A stretch of 64,000 bases of DNA, taken from Allolobophora icterica (Eukaryota > Annelida > Clitellata > Crassiclitellata > Lumbricidae). Both the position numbers and the translations under genes were made by a program. Positions 55,601 through 64,000 of this stretch are shown here, piece after piece. Every line of letters starts with the position of its first letter. The first letter of the stretch is position 1. The notes under the pieces were generated by a model. The model made no database searches and was not told where the DNA came from. It was given only the letters and a program-made list of their open reading frames with translations. The stretch covers positions 70,559,377 through 70,623,376 of the forward strand of contig OY744608.1 in the NCBI GenBank assembly GCA_963556255.1, read 5' to 3'.

Positions 55601-58600
55601 TGCCTTGTTTCTAAACAAGTGGATGAACCGATTTTGGGACTTACTTTCCTGGAGGAACAAAAAGCAAGTTGGGACTTTAAAACTGGAGAAATCTGGATTA
55701 ACAACCAACCGTTGCATGTGCAGCACCGACCGAGTTCGCTTTATTGCAGACGAATTGCTGTTGTTCATGATGTCGACGTTCCACCACTCAGCGAGATGAA
55801 TATTGAAGCTTACGCTATACTTCCGAACCTCAGGCCTAGCCAGTCACAGTGGGCTACGCAACCGAAAGTGTTGGAAACAGGTCTCTGTATTGCTGGCACT
55901 CTGTTACCAGAGAGAGTCCAGGACCTCATGATCAGAGTTCTCAATCCGACAGATCATGCAATTAAGCTGAAGAGTGGAGTTCGATGTGAATTGGAGGAAG
56001 TGGATGTGTTGGAACGAGAAGTTGACGAAAGAACAACCATGAAATGCAACGCTGCAACTGAGGTCTTATCACCAGAAGTTGAAGAAGCCTTGGCTCCACT
56101 GTGGAACAACGTTGCTGAGGATGTGCCACCTGCAGTTAGAGAAAAACTTCGTTCCACGCTGTTGAATTATCGATCAGCATTCTCTGTCAGTGAATGGGAC
56201 CTCGGGTTCACGGATATATTACAGCATGAGATAGATACGGGTACAGAACTTCCAGTCAGACAACCGTTACGAAGACAACCGTTGGTCCTACTGCCTGTGA
56301 TCGACGAGCAAGTAGAGTTGATGCTGCGCCAAGGTTTGATCGAACCATCGTCTTCTGAATGGGCAAGCAATGTAGTGATGGTGGAAAAGAAGGACGGTAC
56401 ACCAAGATTCTGTGTGGATTATAGAGCACTGAATAATAAAACGAGGAAGGACGCCTATCCTTTGCCTCTCATTAGTGAGTGTCTTGATACTTTGGGTGGA
56501 GCCAGCTGGTTCAGCACCTTTGATCTTAGGGCTGGATACCACCAGGTGGCTGTTCATCCGAAAGATCGGCATAAGACTGCTTTTGTGACCAGAGGTGGCA
56601 GTTACCAGTTCAGAGTTCTTCCTTTTGGGCTGTCCAACAGTCCCAGTTGTTTCAGTAGGATGATGAATTTGGTCATGACAGGACTGAATTTTGTGATCTG
56701 TCTGGTCTACCTGGATGACATAATTGTGTTTGCTCCGGATTTGGACACTCACCTGGAAAGATTAACGCTAGTACTGGCCAGACTTGCTGCAGTCAACTTG
56801 AAATTAAAGCCTTCTAAATGTTTTCTTCTGCAAAAGAGAGTACTGTTCTTGGGTCATGTGGTTAGTGAGGAAGGAGTGGCGACAGACCCAAAGAAAATTG
56901 AAGCAGTGCAAAGCTGGCCAACTCCTATTAAATTGAAAGAAGTTAGAGCTTTCTTGGGACTTTGCTCGTATTATAGAAAATTTGTACCTGAATTTGCTCG
57001 AATTGGTCGACCTCTACATGCGCTAACAAAGAAAGGAGTGCGGTTCACGTGGTCTGAAGAGTGTGAAGCTGCGTTTCAAGAGCTGAAGTTGAGATTGACC
57101 ACAGCGCCGATACTCGCTCTTCCAAATGACACAGGGACTTACGTTCTGGATACAGACGCATCAGGTGGCGCTATAGGAGCTGTTTTGTCGCAGATGCAAG
57201 ATGAGAAGGAAAGAGTAATTTGTTACGGGAGCAGAGTCTGTTCCGTCGCAGAACAAAACTACGACGTGACGAGACGAGAACTGCTGGCTATCGTTTTCTT
57301 CTTGAAAGTGTTCAGACCGTATCTTCTGGGTCGTAAGTTTATACTGAGGACCGATCATGCAGCGCTTCAGTGGTTGAGACGGACTCCCTTACCAATTGGT
57401 CAACAAGCGAGATGGCTGACGACTGTCGCGGAGTTTGACTTCGAGCTGAAACACAGACCTGGAACCACACACCTGAATGCGGATGCTATGTCCAGACGTC
57501 CGTACGAAGTGAATGCTGTCAGAGCGAAACCAGCTGAAGGACTCGAAATGCCTAATCTGCCGAGAGAATGGAGTTGTGAAGTCATTGCAGAGGAACAGAA
57601 AGCTGATCCGGAGTTAGGTTGGATCATCCGTCGTAAGATGGATTCTGATTCAATACCTACACACCAAGAAGTACGAGGCCAAAGTGGAGTAATAAAAACT
57701 TTGGTAGCTCAGTGGCCACAATTGGAAGTTCGAGCTGGACTGTTAACACGGCAATGGCTCGACTGTGATAGCAATTGTGTTCGCTGGAGGCAACTCATTC
57801 CACCAGTGGAACGACGGACCGCCATCATTGTCCTGGCTCACGAGGGTATGACAGGAGGGCACCTGGGTGTCCGACGAACTCTCGCGCAGGTTCAACGTCG
57901 AGCCTACTGGCCTGGATGGAGAGAGGACGTCCTGCTCCAGATGAGAAGATGCCAGCCTTGTGCTCGTTTCCATCGAGGGAAACTGCCGCGTCAAGGTCCT
58001 CTGCAGAACCTGGTCGTGGGGGAACCTATGGAGGTCCTAGCGCTAGACTTGACTGGACCACATCCGCCATCGAAGAAGGGTCACCGTTACATCCTGACGG
58101 TGATAGACCATTTCAGCAGATGGGCGGAAGCGTATCCGGTGCGTAACCAAGAGGCTCTGACGGTGGCGAAAACGCTGGTTGATCAGTGGTTCTCGAGATT
58201 TGGCTGTCCTCTCCAGATCCTCACCGATCAAGGACCTTGCTTCGAGGCTGCTCTGTTTCAGGACTTGTGCCGCCTACTCCAGATAGACAAGGTGAGGACC
58301 ACTGCTTACAAACCGTCAACCAATGGTCTCATTGAAAGGTTCCATAGGACCCTCAATTCTATGATCGCGAAAGTCGTCCAAAGCAACCAAAAAGACTGGG
58401 ACGAGCACCTTTCGACGATTATGGCCGCGTACAGATCAAGTCTACACGAAAGCACGGGATTTAGTCCAAATCGTCTTTTTCTAAATAGAGAATCTCGCAT
58501 GCCTATAGATCTTGTGTTAGGAGATTGCTATGTGAAGGAGGAAGCTTTAACTTGTCATGAATATGTATATAATCAAGGGAAGAAGATTCAGAGTACTTAT

Positions 58601-59023
58601 GGTGTAGCAAGGGATGTAATGCAGCGTCAAGCTGAGTCCCGTGCCTTCCGCTATGACCTTAGGGTCAAACCTGCTAGTTTTGCGGTGGATCAGTTAGTCT
58701 GGCTGTATTATCCAAGGAAAAGACAGGGTATTAAAGAAAAGTGGGCCAGTTACTTTACGGGACCATACCGCATTGTAGAACAAGTGGGACCTGTCTTGTT
58801 TAAGATTAAGAAGTCTCCGAGGGCGCAACCGAAGTTAGTTTATGTGGATAAATTAAAGCCCTTTTATGGTGACCCTCCGCAGCCTAATTTAGAAACAAGG
58901 GAGCCAGATTTTACTGAGGATTTGGACCTAAGCTGTTTAGAGGAAGAGGTAGAGAATCCTGTAAGCCATCGGCCTAAACGTGAAACAAGACGTCCCGTTA
59001 GGTATGGTTATGAAGAGGATTAA
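52643..59023 (+). CDS. gag-pol: Gag-Pol polyprotein of the Ty3/gypsy element, 2126 aa, one uninterrupted frame
   Basis: Residues 1-249 lie within the LTR and include a heptad-rich coiled-coil stretch (about 35-115). A long Arg/Pro/Asp-rich region follows. A capsid-like Gag domain lies at about 615-785, with a Pro run near 840 and a CCHC knuckle at 872-885 (CYGC...H....C). Pol then has the protease DTGS (933-936), reverse transcriptase with YLDD (1356-1359), RNase H starting at TDAS (Asp 1505), integrase HHCC (His 1733 and 1740, Cys 1770 and 1773) and the DDE triad Asp 1802, Asp 1862, Glu 1898 with D-35-E spacing. A GPY/F-type motif (GPYRIVEQVGPVLFKI) lies near 2045. There is no frameshift or stop between gag and pol, so the Gag:Pol ratio must be set otherwise. 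I chose the ATG at 52643, the first in this frame, after a 5' leader with several short upstream ORFs. Confidence 0.95.
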   Translation: MSLNSLRSLDLEADPSDRQERAVRPYSSLSRPSSAMGQLLESIAFGQRALDQKLEGMSENLADVRGTQMDLVSNLDDLRGSQVNLAVNLEEMRDSQLEMRDNQTVLLERLERLEEASSHGSASRNRTPDHSPRVIALPMAAMSLPLVPNLESNVARDNLEPPGVSSEEGASAPPPSFRRSERLQMKSRLNYNELGNRWSRIPADPVEAQGSGHPTGIQVLPSMDLRRRVPAPFKQTDLAPRAGGGQRRNNGGERWDSLFKNVPRKDEAHRLNFGREEPDRVDFHSVGVGTESFRIGEASNTRRTDLDRAIEIRSDHSSLVDLDVDRMDRTDDRRIRIIEDDRNKQSQFDFGINKFGGRDFVNLEPNTQPLARMPRQPVVSVVNVETRPSLSIARSVSEPRNLPRTSEAERMRDLPMPSVRTTQNETWMQPIRRSEQQDAFYLPDLMPMPRPATPIMPRLERHVFDHGYDRDDPSMWRNRPVQPTVMYNAPERSLNLPNRVPGIITSSFGRGPYFPVDAQLQTYMGPVGAQQFGYSRGTVLTNTLTDLSLNNRATEALSSEQKLSLSQQTRVSIATQTTSAPESSSSAETFSKQSVVVAKEEASSSSIGPSEKPKSTIKLGSFDGRSLQVEAFLRRFSICARHNKWTASEKLDHLMCSLSGSASQILWENDSDQILTSEDLEEKLRSRFGNSQQTALFRMQLQTRKQKDSEDLSSLVNEIRRLMSLGFPGGSSVHGEILAVGAFLDALRDKEISLKTREREPQSLDDAFRIASRLEAYKKAEQEKSGSTSHPLGRVKAVKETESTLETVLRRLDKIEKAAKPPPVPNPYNAPMAQPVFYPPPPPPPPPPLMTYNPGYGQQRRNRPNWTAPRRCYGCNSPLHLVRDCPYKQPPPAAQLPVDDNQPLPVNSCFVPGSSNAYIPLRIYGRMVHCLVDTGSQVSLFPYKLVRKKDIIPSDQKLLAANGSKIFTEGESMVRCQLGGRRCDIPCLVSKQVDEPILGLTFLEEQKASWDFKTGEIWINNQPLHVQHRPSSLYCRRIAVVHDVDVPPLSEMNIEAYAILPNLRPSQSQWATQPKVLETGLCIAGTLLPERVQDLMIRVLNPTDHAIKLKSGVRCELEEVDVLEREVDERTTMKCNAATEVLSPEVEEALAPLWNNVAEDVPPAVREKLRSTLLNYRSAFSVSEWDLGFTDILQHEIDTGTELPVRQPLRRQPLVLLPVIDEQVELMLRQGLIEPSSSEWASNVVMVEKKDGTPRFCVDYRALNNKTRKDAYPLPLISECLDTLGGASWFSTFDLRAGYHQVAVHPKDRHKTAFVTRGGSYQFRVLPFGLSNSPSCFSRMMNLVMTGLNFVICLVYLDDIIVFAPDLDTHLERLTLVLARLAAVNLKLKPSKCFLLQKRVLFLGHVVSEEGVATDPKKIEAVQSWPTPIKLKEVRAFLGLCSYYRKFVPEFARIGRPLHALTKKGVRFTWSEECEAAFQELKLRLTTAPILALPNDTGTYVLDTDASGGAIGAVLSQMQDEKERVICYGSRVCSVAEQNYDVTRRELLAIVFFLKVFRPYLLGRKFILRTDHAALQWLRRTPLPIGQQARWLTTVAEFDFELKHRPGTTHLNADAMSRRPYEVNAVRAKPAEGLEMPNLPREWSCEVIAEEQKADPELGWIIRRKMDSDSIPTHQEVRGQSGVIKTLVAQWPQLEVRAGLLTRQWLDCDSNCVRWRQLIPPVERRTAIIVLAHEGMTGGHLGVRRTLAQVQRRAYWPGWREDVLLQMRRCQPCARFHRGKLPRQGPLQNLVVGEPMEVLALDLTGPHPPSKKGHRYILTVIDHFSRWAEAYPVRNQEALTVAKTLVDQWFSRFGCPLQILTDQGPCFEAALFQDLCRLLQIDKVRTTAYKPSTNGLIERFHRTLNSMIAKVVQSNQKDWDEHLSTIMAAYRSSLHESTGFSPNRLFLNRESRMPIDLVLGDCYVKEEALTCHEYVYNQGKKIQSTYGVARDVMQRQAESRAFRYDLRVKPASFAVDQLVWLYYPRKRQGIKEKWASYFTGPYRIVEQVGPVLFKIKKSPRAQPKLVYVDKLKPFYGDPPQPNLETREPDFTEDLDLSCLEEEVENPVSHRPKRETRRPVRYGYEED
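53392..53409 (+). other. Primer-binding site, TGGCGGCGAGAGATGGGA, inside the coding frame
   Basis: It begins TGG, as expected for pairing with a tRNA 3' CCA end, one base after the LTR. The complementary tRNA 3' end would read TCCCATCTCTCGCCGCCA. I cannot assign the tRNA without a genome tRNA set. The site is translated as part of Gag, which is unusual. Confidence 0.75.
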
Positions 59024-60502
59024 TGTGCCCTATGTAGATTTTAGGGAGTATTAGGTTTACTTATGGCTGGATATTTGTGTCTACTGTCTTTTAAATTGTG
59101 TGGTTAGCAGCATAAGTTCGATTAAGATTGTTATATGGATGCATCTGCATTGAGTCTAAGTAAGTCTCTATGGCAGCGGTGATTTGTCCATATACTGAGG
59201 AAGAAGTTTATTTTGTGCTGACCTAATGTGATCGAAGTTGATCAACTGTAGGCCTAAATGATTCTTGTTATAGTTGTGTTAGACTGTGTGTCCTAACTCA
59301 TGTAAGCTAAGTTGGTATTGGGTTTAGTACAGAGGATTATGATTATATTATTCTGTGTCTGTGCATTTGACTTAAGACTGTGTGTATAGATATGTGTATG
59401 TACGGTAACAGTAAGATAAGGTATGTATTGAAACAGGTCTGGTAAAGATGATCAGATTAGCATTTTTCCGTGTTTATAATTGTATGCAAGATTTCTGGGT
59501 TAATTAGTGTTGTAATATGATGCATAAGGCATTGTAATTGTTTTAAATAGATAGTATTTGTACATTCCCTAATTAGCATAAGTTCTTGTTTAATCGGTAC
59601 TTTTAAGTAATTATAATATAGTGATTTATGCAGCGCTTGGTTTGTTCCGCATTAAGTGAAGTAAACCGCGCAAGCAACTTCTGTAGCAGTTGAATGTATA
59701 TGGTGGATAATTAGCATAATTTATGTGGGCATTGTTAGAAGGAGAAGTGAATTAGGTCACGTAAGAAACTCCTGTGATTGACAGTTGCAAAGTGCCTCAT
59801 TATGCATAATTTATGTGGATGTCAGATATTTGACTTAGTATGGCACTATATGCATGCACTGGGACGGAGAGTACTTTGAAACGTATTTAGTGTGACTCAT
59901 ATTTCTTAGAATACCAGTGAGTGAAGGATGAGGGAGAGAAATATTGATCGGGCGATGTCACTGCCGCTGTATCTTTCTGCTCCTGCCCTCCGCTTTTTGG
60001 TCAGTCGGCTGAGTGCAGACCGTTGCTATAGGTAACCGACCAAGTAGACTTTATGGCGCCGTATTAAAATTATCTAGGTCACCAGAGTCTGATCAGTTTA
60101 CTAAAAGGCTCCTAAGTTTTATTATTCTGCAAGAAGCAGGCTTAAGTTTAAATTGCTTGTAAATATATAATTGCTTATAGTGGTCTGAGTTGAACCGCTT
60201 AAACTGCATATGTTAGATAGGCCTAATGTTTTATGTCGTATGTAATTATTTAGTATATAATGTATATTATAATTAGGATTTTATTAGGGACTTGGTATAT
60301 AAGTGCATGGTTGTAGAAGAATGAGGAAGAGAGTTTCTTAATGCTTCAGCTGCAGCTGCTGATGCCGCTGTTCCCTTTGTAAGGTTATGCAGTGTAATAG
60401 TCAGTAGAATTATTTAGTGTTTAATTGTGTTTGAATTTGGTTTTTAATTAGTTGTAATTAGTTCTTTCTAACCGATTATTCCCCTGGTCATAATCTTCTG
60501 TC
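59024..60502 (+). other. Non-coding 3' internal region of the retrotransposon, 1.48 kb
   Basis: Between the gag-pol stop and the polypurine tract there is no frame of note on either strand and no envelope-like gene. The DNA is AT-rich, with two TAGGCCTA motifs (59249, 60218) and repeated TTAGCATAATTTATGTGG segments. It may hold RNA-packaging or export signals. Confidence 0.7.
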
Positions 60503-60514
60503 AGGAGAGGAGAA
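60503..60514 (+). other. Polypurine tract (AGGAGAGGAGAA)
   Basis: A 12-base pure purine run directly abuts the TGTAAC start of the 3' LTR, the expected position for plus-strand priming. Confidence 0.9.
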
Positions 60515-62136
60515 TGTAACATTTTTTGTTAAATGTGACAGGTTAATTAAGTATATATTTTTATTTTATTGGCAATATATTATACGGCCTTTTGTATTAA
60601 GTTTCCCGCCTTTTCTGACTGCTGATATCAGTGGCTGGTGAGTCATACTGAGGGCGCAAATATTGACGACGGCTGCTGCTGTCCTAGTCGCCGTTTTCCC
60701 GCCAATTTCCTTGCCTTTGCTAGCTTGGGTGTTGAGTCATCTGAGTGGCCCGAGACAGCAGAGCTGCTGATGCTGCTGATGATAGGCTGCTGCTACTGCT
60801 GCTGATATCATAGTCGCAGTTTCCCACCATTAATGGTCTGTGGTTTAGCCTGGATGATGAGTCACCTTTTTGGCGCGAACAGCAGAGCTACTGCTGCGGC
60901 TGCTGCCTGTGCAGTTTCCCGCCATAAATGATGCATTGTGTTTGGCGCCAAATTCTGCTATAAATACCGGCCGCTACCGCCATGCATTTGCAGTCTTGGA
61001 GAGCCAATGGTGTGTGAAGTTGCCGCACGTTCGTTTAAAGATTTGTAGTTCTGATGTGACTAGAAGTTGGAGTTATCGTATGTTGGATGATAATTATAAT
61101 CGTTGCTGCGTTATTTCGTTGGAATTGTTGCTATGCTGGATACTGTGGACTTATTTCGTGTGCTCGTGGATATAAGCACTTTGTCAGGAGTCTTGTCCCG
61201 CTTGTAAAATTTGGGGTAAATAATCATTTTCTTGTATAAATTATATTATGATTATGATTGCTTGTTTATGCCTAAGTAGTTTTAAGTGTAAGGTTTAGAG
61301 TTGTTAGAATAGTATTATATAAATCGTGCTACTGTTCATGTCATTAGATTGTCATTAATAATTGCTGGAACATTTAAATATATTAAAGATGTCATTAAAC
61401 TCTTTGAGATCGTTGGATTTAGAGGCTGATCCTAGTGATAGGCAGGAGCGTGCTGTACGCCCGTATTCTTCTCTGTCTCGGCCTTCTTCGGCCATGGGCC
61501 AACTGCTAGAAAGCATAGCTTTTGGACAACGTGCCTTAGATCAAAAGTTAGAAGGCATGAGTGAGAACTTAGCTGATGTTAGAGGTACTCAAATGGACCT
61601 AGTTAGCAACTTAGATGATCTCAGAGGTAGCCAGGTGAACCTAGCTGTTAATCTAGAAGAAATGAGAGACAGTCAGTTAGAAATGAGGGATAATCAAACT
61701 GTACTTCTAGAGCGCCTAGAAAGGCTTGAAGAGGCTTCTTCTCATGGTTCCGCAAGTCGTAATCGGACCCCGGATCATTCGCCTCGGGTGATTGCTTTGC
61801 CTATGGCAGCCATGTCCTTGCCACTCGTGCCAAATTTAGAGTCAAATGTTGCTAGGGATAATTTGGAGCCACCCGGAGTCAGTTCCGAGGAGGGAGCCAG
61901 TGCCCCTCCACCCTCGTTCAGAAGGAGTGAACGTTTGCAGATGAAATCGAGGCTAAATTATAACGAGCTAGGGAACCGCTGGAGTAGAATCCCAGCAGAT
62001 CCCGTTGAAGCTCAAGGATCAGGTCACCCCACTGGAATACAGGTTCTTCCTTCCATGGACTTGCGAAGACGCGTTCCCGCCCCATTTAAACAGACTGACT
62101 TAGCACCCAGGGCTGGGGGTGGGCAACGGCGTAACA
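60515..62136 (+). repeat. 3' LTR, 1622 bp
   Basis: Matches the 5' LTR end to end. I see a 2-bp deletion (GTGTG to GTG before TTTGGCGCC) and two substitutions in the GAAGT(G/T)GG(T/A)GTTATC segment. It carries a full U3 promoter copy and the LTR-encoded Gag N-terminus. Confidence 0.94.
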
Positions 62137-62162
62137 GACCAGCAGTTGGGCATAAAATTTAA
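61389..62162 (+). CDS. LTR-encoded Gag N-terminal ORF, 257 aa, ending in flanking DNA
   Basis: The first 249 residues appear identical to the start of the gag-pol product, including the coiled-coil region (about 35-115) and a Ser/Pro-rich part. After the LTR end the frame continues 8 codons into host DNA (RPAVGHKI) and stops. It lies downstream of its own TATA box (60959-60966), so it could be expressed alone. It lacks capsid, nucleocapsid and all enzymes. Whether it is translated is unknown; it may simply be the passive result of gag starting in the LTR. Confidence 0.6.
   Translation: MSLNSLRSLDLEADPSDRQERAVRPYSSLSRPSSAMGQLLESIAFGQRALDQKLEGMSENLADVRGTQMDLVSNLDDLRGSQVNLAVNLEEMRDSQLEMRDNQTVLLERLERLEEASSHGSASRNRTPDHSPRVIALPMAAMSLPLVPNLESNVARDNLEPPGVSSEEGASAPPPSFRRSERLQMKSRLNYNELGNRWSRIPADPVEAQGSGHPTGIQVLPSMDLRRRVPAPFKQTDLAPRAGGGQRRNRPAVGHKI
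62137..62140. repeat. Target-site duplication, right (GACC)
   Basis: Same 4 bases as at 51763-51766. Together with the TG...CA ends and the PBS position, it fixes the LTR borders. Confidence 0.85.
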
Positions 62163-62822
62163 CTAAGATTCTGGGATATTATCGAGAGGCGAGACTATTT
62201 ACCTTTCGGTGTCGAACGATGATAGGCCAGAATCAAACTGTAACGGTTTCTGCCATCAGTCGTCTGCTGGATATGTAAATGAGGACTAATGGAGCAAGGA
62301 GGGCTTCAGTTGCAACGTCGCGTTCAAAGTCACTGGACGTGCTGTCGAAATTTTCGTCGGTAACTTCTGATCAGAATAAGTTGAATAGACTATCGTTTTG
62401 AACTGTGGCATTCTACGATCAGTTATCGAGGGAGTTGTGTGAACTCATTCGAAGAGGAACTAGTGGTATAACTTGTCGAACGAAAGACGAGTTTGAACGG
62501 TGCGTAGAGAAAGACCTTGCCAAAGAGGTAAATAACGGTGAACGTTCTCAGTAGAGCATAGATAAAGTTCGTAAATAGCGACGAGGCGACACGAACGTTG
62601 AGGAGCGAATCCTAAACTGTTAAATAAGAGGACGTTGTTCGAACATTCATCGCTCGAACATCGGTGAATCGAAATATCTTCAAAAGTAGCCGACACTTGA
62701 CGCCGATGCCCACCATTCGATCTATGAAGATGGCCACCTGCTACTGTCCATAAGGGCCGTCAAAGAAAAGAACGATTGAATCTCAACGGAAACCATTCTA
62801 CATGGGGAGGTTAGCCTCGGTG

Positions 62823-62966
62823 CAGTATGAGAATTGTAGGAAAAAGACTGGGGGGGGGTTAGACTTTGATTTACATGGAGTTTGGGTGTGCAATGAAGAC
62901 TTTACTGTGGGGTCCTAAGAAAGACTGGGGATTAAACCCCCCAACCCCCTGACAATTCTCACCCTG
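62823..62966. mobile_element. Small hAT-like MITE, 144 bp
   Basis: The left end CAGTATGAGAATTGT is mirrored at the right by ACAATTCTCACCCTG (two mismatches). The flanks are CCTCGGTG at 62815-62822 and 62967-62974. The interior has G-runs and C-runs that could pair. Confidence 0.85.
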
Positions 62967-62974
62967 CCTCGGTG

Positions 62975-64000
62975 TGATATAAAACATACAATAATAGTGC
63001 TGGTCATAAGTAAGAGATTAGGCCATATAAACTATTTTCATCTAGAAATGTTAACATTCTTTATTGTATCACTGCATTTACTGATCTACGTTTATTTATT
63101 TTATTTGATTACATATTCAAATATGTTGATATCTCTCTATTGGTTGACTGTTGGGGTCACTTGACCCACTTGAATGTGAATGAGAATTAGGATTGATTTA
63201 CAAGTAGCCGGACACATGATCAGTGTCAGTCCCTAGAGTTATAATATCCAAATATAGGGTCAATAGGTTACAACCCGTCCTAAGACGGTAAAGTAAATTT
63301 GAAAATGTATTTTCCAATTGCACAGAAGGAATTATTTATCGGCGCTATATCAAATCAAGTCGCTAAGACGGTTTAAAATCAATTTGAAAATGTAATATTC
63401 AGTGCACGAAATAAGCTCTGTTGTGAAGTTGCTGCTGAATAATTTAGTCAATCGCTATATTTTTATATCCCCTATAGTAGCGGAACATAGGCGTCTAAGT
63501 AAATTGACCAGTTTAAATTGACCAGTTTAAGCGTTTTCGCAACGTTAATCCCGTTTTACTTTAAGTAACTTGGCCGTTAATTGGGCCGTTGAATCCGTTG
63601 AGCTCTCTCATTTCAGCGTTTAATCGACGTAGGTTAATCCCGTTTAAATATCGGCGCTATATCAAGTCAAGTCGCGAATGCCGTTTTGGGTCGGCTTTCA
63701 GTTAACTTCGTTATATTTGTGGCACGTTATGTTTCGATTCAGCGTTTTAGCGATACAAGCGAATTGTCTTAAGCGCGTTTTAGGCCGTTAGCTTAAAAGA
63801 ACAGTCGTTTACAATATATTGAAATTTACTTTGGACGAAGTAATCGTCCCGTTTGTGACGTCATTGCGACGTCATTGATTAGTTGGAGGCAGCCAATGAG
63901 AAGCGTAACATGACCTACATCCGATTACTGACATCCTGGCTACATTTCTGCTTGTTTATATTATTAATTATGAATTAGTAAATTTTATTGCCTACCAAGA
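62975..64000. other. Flanking DNA, nothing recognised
   Basis: AT-rich sequence with repeated GTTTAAATTGACCAGTTTAA-like segments near 63500 and ATATCGGCGCTATATCAA.TCAAGTCGC near 63340 and 63650. The latter two suggest an old local duplication. I see no gene. Confidence 0.5.

Larger units (their letters stand above)
51767..62136 (+). mobile_element. Complete Ty3/gypsy-type LTR retrotransposon, 10.37 kb, gag-pol start located in the LTR
   Basis: The order is 5' LTR (51767-53390), PBS (53392 on), internal region, PPT (60503-60514), 3' LTR (60515-62136), bounded by GACC duplications. The polyprotein has protease, RT, RNase H and integrase in that order, which places it in the Ty3/gypsy (Metaviridae) group rather than Ty1/copia. 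No chromodomain or envelope frame is seen. The two LTRs differ by about two substitutions and one 2-bp indel, and gag-pol has no stop, so the insertion is recent and may be active. The frame begins inside the 5' LTR and crosses the PBS. It lies about 3.5 kb upstream of exon 1 of the RGS7-like gene, in opposite orientation. Confidence 0.95.

Noticed and set aside
59024..60502. Envelope-like third ORF of the retrotransposon
   Set aside because: No open frame of useful length exists in this region on the plus strand.
60515..62162. A second, truncated copy of the retrotransposon (short LTR plus partial gag) in tandem with the first
   Set aside because: The repeated block ends exactly at GTAACA in both places. 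It is followed by a primer site in one and by the GACC target duplication in the other, so the whole 1.62 kb is the LTR.

Overview
This is eukaryotic (metazoan) genomic DNA. There is no operon structure: one gene is cut into many short exons with canonical GT/AG introns, and the rest is SINEs, a LINE fragment, non-autonomous DNA transposons, an LTR retrotransposon, minisatellites and microsatellites. The reconstructed gene is an animal R7-type RGS protein. The composition (about 40% GC, repeat-dense, several tRNA-SINE families with tails like GCGCTATATAAAT) suits an invertebrate, probably marine, but I cannot name the species.

Region 2.3-48.3 kb, minus strand: a single gene of the R7 RGS family (RGS6/7 clade) spans about 46 kb. 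I could place 15 coding exons, and the reading phase closes at every junction. From the N-terminus they encode a short leader (exon 1), the DEP domain (exons 2-4), the DHEX/R7H helical segment (5-8), a linker and the GGL domain that pairs with Gbeta5 (9-11), and the RGS box that acts as GAP on Gi/o alpha subunits (12-15). A further 3' exon was not found. A CpG-rich block at about 48.4-49.7 kb lies just upstream of exon 1 and is the likely promoter region. The introns hold almost all the other repeats. Several minisatellites lie within 25-150 bp of splice sites.

Region 49.7-51.8 kb: microsatellite DNA and two hAT-type MITEs with 8-bp target-site duplications, leading to the retrotransposon.

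Region 51.77-62.14 kb, plus strand: an apparently complete, very young Ty3/gypsy-type LTR retrotransposon of 10.37 kb. It is flanked by a GACC duplication and has near-identical LTRs of 1624 and 1622 bp. Its layout is unusual. The single 2126-codon gag-pol frame starts inside the 5' LTR, runs through the LTR end and the primer-binding site, and ends 1.5 kb before the polypurine tract. The 3' LTR therefore carries its own TATA box and a free-standing 257-codon ORF made of the Gag N-terminus plus 8 codons of flanking DNA. Its U3 has three AP-1-like and several E2F-like motifs. This element is the strongest candidate for something undescribed.

Region 62.14-64.0 kb: flanking DNA with one small hAT-like MITE and no gene that I can support.
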